A DNA stretch of 36,823 nt from an uncultured Adlercreutzia sp. (GTDB taxonomy: Bacteria; Actinomycetota; Coriobacteriia; Coriobacteriales; Eggerthellaceae). The translations under genes and the position numbers were made by a program. Every line of letters starts with the position of its first letter. The stretch's first letter is position 1. Positions 32,160-36,823 of the stretch are shown here, in pieces. Below the pieces are notes generated by a model. The model was not told the origin of the DNA and did not search any database. It saw only the letters and a list, made by a program, of their open reading frames with translations. The stretch spans positions 1 to 36,823 of the forward strand of contig CABSMC010000018.1 of assembly GCA_902478715.1 (NCBI GenBank). The letters are read 5' to 3'.

Positions 32160-32254
32160 GGCAGATGTTCGGGCTTAGGAGGGCCGACCAAGGTCGGCCC
32201 CTACGGGGGCGGTCGGGGCGGCCCCTGCGGGGGATGGCAGATGTTCGGGTTTAG
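32160..32254. repeat. 19-bp direct repeats flanking REP-like copies
   Basis: GGCAGATGTTCGGG(C/T)TTAG occurs at 32160-32178 and 32236-32254, 76 bp apart with one mismatch. The right copy includes the TRIC gene's stop codon. Between them sit family A copy 3 and a degenerate relative (CGGCCCCTGCGGGGG, about 32218-32232). It looks like a tandem duplication of the gene's 3' edge together with a repeat. Confidence 0.75.
32180..32205 (-). repeat. REP-like element, family A copy 3
   Basis: Read on the minus strand: CGTAG head, AGGGGCCGACC, TT, GGTCGGCCCT. It has the opposite orientation to copy 2, about 30 bp away, forming a head-out pair between the convergent pit operon and the TRIC gene. Confidence 0.8.
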
Positions 32255-33423
32255 CGGCGTTTCTTTAGGTCGCGGGGGTTGTGCTGGGGCTTCTTCGGGT
32301 CGGGGGTTTGCGGTTCGAAGGGGTCGAAGGCGGGCTCGTCGTCGGCTTTTCGTGCCGCATCCGCGTCGGCGCCTTCCACGCCTTCCTTTTTCTCGCTTCC
32401 CGCATCTTCTGTGTCCTGGGCGTCCGCGGCAGAATCCTTCACCGCTGCCTGCGGGCTGGTGCGACGGGGCTCGTGCTCCAGGCCGATGATGCGGTAGAGC
32501 TCGTCGCGGTCGACGAACAGGCGATCGGAGGGGTCCGGCGCCGGCTCTGCGACGTGCTCGTCCTCGTCGGCCAAGGGCACCACCAGTTTATCCATGAGCA
32601 CGGTGGGTTGGAAGTGCTCACCGTCGTCGTCCATCCAACGGCCGCTCAGACGGTCGTAAAGCTTCTTGCCCTTCCTCTTGAAGCGGTCGAACTTGGTCGT
32701 GCCCTGGCGTTCGCGGGCCGTCTTGCCCATGGGCACGTGCACCTTGCGCGCGATGAAGCGCATCGGCCGCGCCACGCTTTCCACCACGGTGTCCGAGTAG
32801 TCGCGGGGCGGCTTGGTGCGCCAGCCCATGATGAGGGACAGGTAGCGCAGGACCATGATGAGGCCGGCGCACAGGATGCCCGCCGTGTCGGGCAGGATGC
32901 CGTTGGCCTTCAGCGGGCAGTAGACCATGCAGCCGATAAGGGCCGCGCTGCCGTAAATGGGGCCGGTTTGGAAGGCGACGGGCGGACGGTTCATGAGCAC
33001 GTCGCGAGAGATGCCCCCGCCGATGGAGGTGATGGTGCCGAGCACTACCGAGGGGATGACGGTAAGGCCCGCCGAGAGGCTCTTCGACGCGCCGATGATG
33101 GCCCACAGGGCTACCGAGATGTTGTCCAGGAGGTCGACGATGGGATCCAGGTAGGTGGCCAGCTTGCCGAAGTAGAACACTGCCACGCCGGCAAGGGCGC
33201 AGGACAGGAGAAACCAAGGGCTTTGGAAGGCGTACAGGCCGTAGTTCTGGAGCAGGATGTCGCGGATGATGCCGCCGCCCATGCCGGTGATGCAGGCGAT
33301 GGCCACGGTGCCGAAGATGTCGTAGCGGGCGCGCACGGCGGACATGCCGCCGGACAGGCCGCCGGTCACGGTGGCGGCGAATTCGAACCAGAAGGGGAGG
33401 TCGAAGGCGGTCTCGAGGGTCAT
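32251..33423 (-). CDS. TRIC-family (UPF0126/YadS-like) cation channel with long acidic tail
   Basis: 390 residues. The N-terminal membrane domain (about 1-205) has the duplicated three-helix layout with the two signature motifs GMGGGIIRDILL and SIGGGISRDVLMN that mark TRIC channels. The remaining about 185 residues are a hydrophilic tail: first basic (RFKRKGKKLYDR), then acidic and Ala/Pro-rich, ending PRDLKKRR. Most bacterial TRIC proteins stop near 200-220 residues, so the tail is lineage-specific. It follows the phospholipase-like gene by 7 bp on the same strand. The conducted ion is unknown. Confidence 0.88.
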   Translation of the reverse strand: MTLETAFDLPFWFEFAATVTGGLSGGMSAVRARYDIFGTVAIACITGMGGGIIRDILLQNYGLYAFQSPWFLLSCALAGVAVFYFGKLATYLDPIVDLLDNISVALWAIIGASKSLSAGLTVIPSVVLGTITSIGGGISRDVLMNRPPVAFQTGPIYGSAALIGCMVYCPLKANGILPDTAGILCAGLIMVLRYLSLIMGWRTKPPRDYSDTVVESVARPMRFIARKVHVPMGKTARERQGTTKFDRFKRKGKKLYDRLSGRWMDDDGEHFQPTVLMDKLVVPLADEDEHVAEPAPDPSDRLFVDRDELYRIIGLEHEPRRTSPQAAVKDSAADAQDTEDAGSEKKEGVEGADADAARKADDEPAFDPFEPQTPDPKKPQHNPRDLKKRR

Positions 33424-33430
33424 GGCGTTC

Positions 33431-34429
33431 CTACCGATTCCGCACGTCGGGGACGTCGTCGCCGGCCGCGGCGTCTTCCACAGCCACGACGAGGGCCACC
33501 ACGGGCTCGCCGTAGAAGTTCACATCGGCGGTGAGGCGGTGGGAAGCGGCCAGATCGAAGTCGTCGGCGTCCATGACTTTAATGGCGCTCAGGGCGCCTG
33601 CGCGCGCCTGGTCGTACAGATCCCAGAAGCTGGCGCGGCTGACGGCCTCGGTGGCCGGATGGCGCCAGGGAGCGCGCTCGCCGTTGGCGAAGGCGGAAGT
33701 GGCGCGCTCGGCGGCCCGGTGGCTCATGGCCCCGGTCATGGCGTGGGGGCGCACGAGGCGCTCGGCAGCGGAAAGCACGGCGCGCTTGGCGCCGGTGGGG
33801 GAGTAGAGGGCCCGCTGGGCCGCGCGCTCGGCTCGCACGGCGCTTTTGAACATGGTTTTGGGCATCGTGAGGCCGAAGGCGTCGTCGACGGCTCCGGCGT
33901 ACAGGCGGCCCACGGTATCCAACATGCTGTCGCGTCCGCGCAACACCGAGGTGGCGGGGTGGTAGGTGGCCACGGTCTCGCCGCGCTTGGCCGTCAGCAC
34001 AAGCTCGTCCAGCTCGGTCTCGATAACGGCGTGCACCTCGTGGGCGTCCTCGGCCGTAAGGCCTTCCACGCCAGCGCCGCACAAGGCATCGACCTGGCTA
34101 ATGATGAGCGGATGCACCATGCTGTCCAGCAGGTAATGGCATACGTAGCCCAGCGCGTAGGCGCGTCCGATGGAGCGCTCCTGCGCCGGCAGCTCGCGCA
34201 CAGCGCTCTTCAGGGCCACGAGGAATTCCGCCGGGCGCGCCCGATGCAGCGTCGAGGCCAGCTTTCCCACACGGCGGTAGCGCGGATCGGGCGCGACGAA
34301 GAACAAAGGATCGGGGCCCTGGTTGCCCAAAAGGAAGGCCTCGGCCGCATCGCGGGAACCTCCGATGGTATCGAAGGTCTCGCCGTACACGTCTTTCCCG
34401 AACAGGTCGTGCGTGATGATGGCCGGCAT
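33431..34429 (-). CDS. zinc-dependent phospholipase C-like family protein
   Basis: 332 residues of the Zn_dep_PLPC-like family found in clostridia and Coriobacteriia. Early His in MPAIITHDLFGKDVY, LLGNQGPDPLFF and GYVCHYLLDSMVHPLI carry the histidines and aspartates expected for metal binding. There is no signal peptide, so the protein is probably cytoplasmic; the substrate is unknown and the phospholipase name reflects family only. ATG 34429 has GGAGAGGAG upstream. It is the first gene of a minus-strand pair with the TRIC channel. Confidence 0.78.
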   Translation of the reverse strand: MPAIITHDLFGKDVYGETFDTIGGSRDAAEAFLLGNQGPDPLFFVAPDPRYRRVGKLASTLHRARPAEFLVALKSAVRELPAQERSIGRAYALGYVCHYLLDSMVHPLIISQVDALCGAGVEGLTAEDAHEVHAVIETELDELVLTAKRGETVATYHPATSVLRGRDSMLDTVGRLYAGAVDDAFGLTMPKTMFKSAVRAERAAQRALYSPTGAKRAVLSAAERLVRPHAMTGAMSHRAAERATSAFANGERAPWRHPATEAVSRASFWDLYDQARAGALSAIKVMDADDFDLAASHRLTADVNFYGEPVVALVVAVEDAAAGDDVPDVRNR

Positions 34430-34477
34430 GGCTTCTCCTCTCCGATGGCGTTGCCCGATGTTGAATGCAAAGCGATC

Positions 34478-34506
34478 ATGATAGGTACACAGGCCATCAT
34501 AAACAA
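34478..34506 (-). promoter_or_regulatory. predicted promoter of the phospholipase-like/TRIC operon
   Basis: On the minus strand TTGTTT (34501-34506) and TATCAT (34478-34483) are spaced by exactly 17 bp. The start codon is about 50 bases beyond the -10. Confidence 0.5.
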
Positions 34507-34751
34507 TGGTGCGGCCGCCAGCGGACGGTGGGTGTCGTCCGTCGGAAAACCGACATACTAGGTAGACGGAGCAGACGGTGCTCCTTTGGCGGGACGGACG
34601 GCGTCACCTGGCGGGGTGGCCGGGGGTGCCTCGGCGGGGTGCTTGGCATCCCCGGGGCCGGATGGCCGCTCGCCGCCCGTGGCCGCTGATGGCATTCCGA
34701 CCGAAGATGCGCCCGTACGGGCTGCGCTCGCCCTCATTGACCTTGCAACTT

Positions 34752-34760
34752 TGCTATAGT
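34752..34760 (+). promoter_or_regulatory. predicted extended -10 promoter of lysC-asd
   Basis: TGC-TATAGT at 34752-34760, giving a leader of about 45 nt to the lysC ATG. TTGACC at 34737-34742 is only 12 bp upstream, too close to be a -35. Confidence 0.45.
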
Positions 34761-34811
34761 GGTGCCCACTTGCATTTTCGACTAGTTCCGTATCGAAGGA
34801 GAGCAAGCGCA

Positions 34812-36089
34812 ATGGCTCTGATCGTCGCGAAATTCGGGGGCACGTCGGTTGCCTCCCCCGAGCGCATCAAAAACGTCGCCAAGCGCCTGGTAGGCATGCG
34901 CCAGCGCGGGGACGAGGTGGTGGCCGTGGTGTCTGCCATGGGCAAGACCACCGACGAGCTCATGGGGCTCGCCTCCGCCATCACGACGGCGCCGCCGGCC
35001 CGCGAGCTGGATCGGCTGCTGTCCACCGGCGAGCAGGTTTCCATGACGCTTCTGGCCATGGCCATCGAGGCTCTGGGCTACAAGTCCATCAGCTTCACCG
35101 GACGCCAGGCGGGCATCGAGACCAACGGCACGCACAATAAGGCGCGCATCGTGAAGGTGCACAACGAGCGCATCTTAGACGCGCTGGACGACGGCGCCAT
35201 TCCCGTGGTCGCCGGTTTCCAGGGCATCGACGCCAACGGCGACATCACCACGCTCGGTCGCGGCGGGTCGGATACGACGGCGGTGGCCATCGCCTGGGGC
35301 ATTAATGCCGACGTCTGCGAGATCTACTCCGATGTGGACGGCGTCTACACCACCGACCCGCGCATCGCGCCCCGGGCCCGCAAGCTCGATTCCATCTGCT
35401 ACGACGACATGCTGGAGCTCTCCAGCGCCGGCTCGGGCGTGCTGCAGAGCCGCGCGGTGGAGTTCGCCCGCAAGTGGAAAGTGGTCATCCATTCCCGCTC
35501 CGCGTTCTCGGAGGCCGAGGGAACCTATGTCAAGGAGGAGTACGAAATGGAAGAAGCCGTCATCACCGGCATCGCCAGCGACACGTCGGAAGTGAAGGTG
35601 ACCATCCGCCAGGTGCCCGACGCGCCGAACGTGGCCGCCCGCGTGTTCGGGGCGCTGGCCGCTGCCAACGTAAACTTGGACATGATCATCCAGAATGTGT
35701 CCGAGGCCGGCTTCACCGACATCTCCTTCACGACTCCTGGGGCCGATCTGCCCCGCGCCAAGGAGACCATGGAGCGCATCGTGCCCGAGATCGGCGCCCG
35801 CGAGTTCATCGTCGACGAGGACATCGCGAAGGTGTCGCTGGTGGGCACGGGCATGAAGTCCTCCCCGGGCGTGGCCTCGCGCACGTTCCAAACCTTGGGC
35901 GACAACAACATCAACATCGTGGCCATCTCCACCTCGCCCATCCGCCTGTCCATGATCGTGGACGCGGCCCAGGCAGTACAGGCCGTCCAGTGCCTGCACA
36001 CCGCCTTCGGGCTCGATTCCGACGACGTGTTTGTGGAAACCCAGCTTTCAGCGGAAGAGATCGCCGCCAAAATGAAGAAAGGACGCTAA
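34812..36089 (+). CDS. lysC: aspartate kinase (alpha subunit, with internal beta start)
   Basis: Phosphorylates aspartate, the entry to lysine, threonine, methionine and diaminopimelate. 425 residues. The N-terminal kinase domain (1-240) has VAKFGGTSVA, the substrate motif FTGRQAGI and GRGGSDTTAVAIA. Two C-terminal ACT domains (about 250-410) carry allosteric control; the TDISFTTP and GTGMKSSPGVASRTFQTL segments match feedback-regulated class enzymes. ATG 34812 lies behind AAGGAG. An internal AAGGAGG with ATG at 35547 would yield the regulatory subunit alone. Its TAA directly abuts the asd ATG. Confidence 0.96.
   Translation: MALIVAKFGGTSVASPERIKNVAKRLVGMRQRGDEVVAVVSAMGKTTDELMGLASAITTAPPARELDRLLSTGEQVSMTLLAMAIEALGYKSISFTGRQAGIETNGTHNKARIVKVHNERILDALDDGAIPVVAGFQGIDANGDITTLGRGGSDTTAVAIAWGINADVCEIYSDVDGVYTTDPRIAPRARKLDSICYDDMLELSSAGSGVLQSRAVEFARKWKVVIHSRSAFSEAEGTYVKEEYEMEEAVITGIASDTSEVKVTIRQVPDAPNVAARVFGALAAANVNLDMIIQNVSEAGFTDISFTTPGADLPRAKETMERIVPEIGAREFIVDEDIAKVSLVGTGMKSSPGVASRTFQTLGDNNINIVAISTSPIRLSMIVDAAQAVQAVQCLHTAFGLDSDDVFVETQLSAEEIAAKMKKGR
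35547..36089 (+). CDS. aspartate kinase beta subunit from internal start
   Basis: In-frame ATG 35547, preceded by AAGGAGG (35532-35538) at eight bases, would give a 180-residue protein beginning MEEAVITGIASDTSEVKV. This is the position of the beta-subunit start in the alpha2beta2 aspartokinases of Corynebacterium and Bacillus. It contains both ACT domains and would bind the feedback amino acids. Confidence 0.7.
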   Translation: MEEAVITGIASDTSEVKVTIRQVPDAPNVAARVFGALAAANVNLDMIIQNVSEAGFTDISFTTPGADLPRAKETMERIVPEIGAREFIVDEDIAKVSLVGTGMKSSPGVASRTFQTLGDNNINIVAISTSPIRLSMIVDAAQAVQAVQCLHTAFGLDSDDVFVETQLSAEEIAAKMKKGR

Positions 36090-36776
36090 ATGACCTGGAC
36101 GAAGGAAATGCCGGCAAATCCTGTGGTGGCCGTAGCGGGAGCGACGGGTGCGGTGGGACAGGAGTTTCTGCGCGTGCTGCATGACGTGGACTTCCCGGCG
36201 AGTGAGGTTCGCGCTCTTGCGAGCGCGCGCTCGGCTGGCAAGAAGGTGCCCTTCGAGGGGTGCGGACTCGTGCCGGCCGGCGAGCTTACCGTGCAGGAGA
36301 TGACGCAGGAGTCCTTCGAGGGCGTCGACATCGCGCTGTTCTCGGCCGGCGCCTCCGTGTCCAAGGAGATGCGCGAGGCGGTCACCGCTGCCGGCGCCGT
36401 CATGATCGACAACTCCAGCGCCTTCCGCATGGATGAGGACGTGCCGCTGGTGGTGCCCGAGGTGAACCCCCAGGACGTGACCTGGCATTCCGGCGTCATC
36501 GCGAACCCGAACTGCTCCACCATCCAGATGGTCGTCGCGCTGAAGCCGCTTTACGACCTCTCTCCCATCAAGCGCGTCGTGGTGTCCACCTACCAGGCCG
36601 CTTCCGGTGCCGGCGCGCCGGCCATGGCCGAGCTGTACGACCAGACCCGCGCCTTCCTGGACGGCACTCCCGAGGACGAGTTGGAAATCTCCGCTTTCGC
36701 CCACCGCATCGCTTTTAACACCATTCCGCATATCGACGTCTTTCTGGACGACGGCTCTACCAAAGAGGAGTGGAAG
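36090..36776 (+). CDS. asd: aspartate-semialdehyde dehydrogenase, cut by contig end
   Basis: Reduces aspartyl phosphate to aspartate semialdehyde, next after LysC. 229 of about 340 residues are present. The NADP-binding GATGAVGQ (about 17-24), SAGASVSKE, IDNSSAFRM and the active-site Cys142 in ANPNCSTIQ are intact, and the segment ends in TKEEWK. From base 36777 on, the sequence is adapter, so the apparent C-terminus LSLIHI and the stop are artefacts. The start codon directly follows the lysC TAA, with GAAAGGA as ribosome-binding site. Confidence 0.95.
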
Positions 36777-36823
36777 CTGTCTCTTATACACATCTGACGC
36801 TGCCGACGAGCGATCTAGTGTAG
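36777..36823. other. Nextera sequencing adapter contamination
   Basis: 36777-36795 is the transposase mosaic end CTGTCTCTTATACACATCT. 36796-36809 is GACGCTGCCGACGA, the read-1 adapter complement. 36810-36817 is GCGATCTA, complement of i5 index TAGATCGC. 36818-36823 is GTGTAG, the start of the P5 complement. None of it is genomic. Confidence 0.98.

Larger units (their letters stand above)
34430..34811. other. 382-bp divergent intergenic region upstream of lysC
   Basis: No gene is supported. The left third holds the minus-strand promoter at 34478-34506. The middle (34560-34730) is very GC-rich with several dyads, for example GGAGCA/TGCTCC (34568-34573 with 34579-34584, followed by TTT) and the 12-bp palindrome GCCCGTACGGGC (34711-34722). 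A lysine riboswitch was looked for because of lysC and not recognised. Confidence 0.5.

Noticed and set aside
34558..34812. 84-residue minus-strand open frame and a possible lysine riboswitch upstream of lysC
   Set aside because: The ORF has low-complexity composition and no start signal. The riboswitch core motifs were not found; an isolated CCGAAG is not enough.

Overview
The window reads as the chromosome of a GC-rich anaerobic actinobacterium, most likely an Eggerthellaceae/Coriobacteriia member. The pointers are codon and base composition, a membrane-bound LuxR-type regulator beside a flavocytochrome-c/fumarate-reductase-like gene, a RecJ nuclease fused to a helicase, and a DUF6125 protein. 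Genus-level assignment is inference. It is a draft contig end: the last 47 bases are Nextera sequencing adapter, which cuts asd short.

Layout. 1-3.6 kb: 3' end of alr, family-4 uracil-DNA glycosylase, corA (opposite strand) and folC. 3.6-6.5 kb: nhaA (minus), then hpf and acpP. 6.7-9.9 kb: a copper-resistance unit (csoR, copA) with a promoter overlapped by a CsoR-type operator, followed by a convergent DUF6125 gene. 10.5-13.1 kb: a reductase gene missing its 5' third, head to head with a complete 7TM-like/LuxR regulator. 13.2-20.4 kb: housekeeping genes glmU, prs and pth, an MFS exporter, a Uup-like ABC-F ATPase and a YigZ/IMPACT protein. 20.4-20.7 kb: a compact locus that looks like a type I toxin-antitoxin module. 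20.7-23.5 kb: queuosine precursor genes queD-queE-queC-queF. 23.6-29.4 kb: the RecJ-helicase fusion and a bifunctional RelA/SpoT. 29.6-32.1 kb: metallo-beta-lactamase-fold hydrolase, Pit-type phosphate transporter and its DUF47/PhoU-like partner. 32.2-34.4 kb (minus): a zinc-dependent phospholipase C-like protein and a TRIC-family channel. 34.8-36.8 kb: lysC (with an internal start for a beta subunit) and truncated asd.

What stands out. (1) A 42-residue single-membrane-span protein gene at 20472-20600 (minus) has an extended -10 promoter, a ribosome-binding site buried in a leader hairpin, and a convergent antisense transcript with its own promoter and terminator. This is the architecture of TxpA/RatA-type type I toxin-antitoxin systems. 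(2) There are three families of dispersed structured repeats. Two of them (B and C) have variable, base-paired stems around conserved unpaired strands. The third (A) is REP-like with a GTAG head, and one copy lies in frame inside the ABC-F gene. (3) A 120-bp element has perfect 29-bp terminal inverted repeats. No tRNA, rRNA, CRISPR array or transposase gene was seen.
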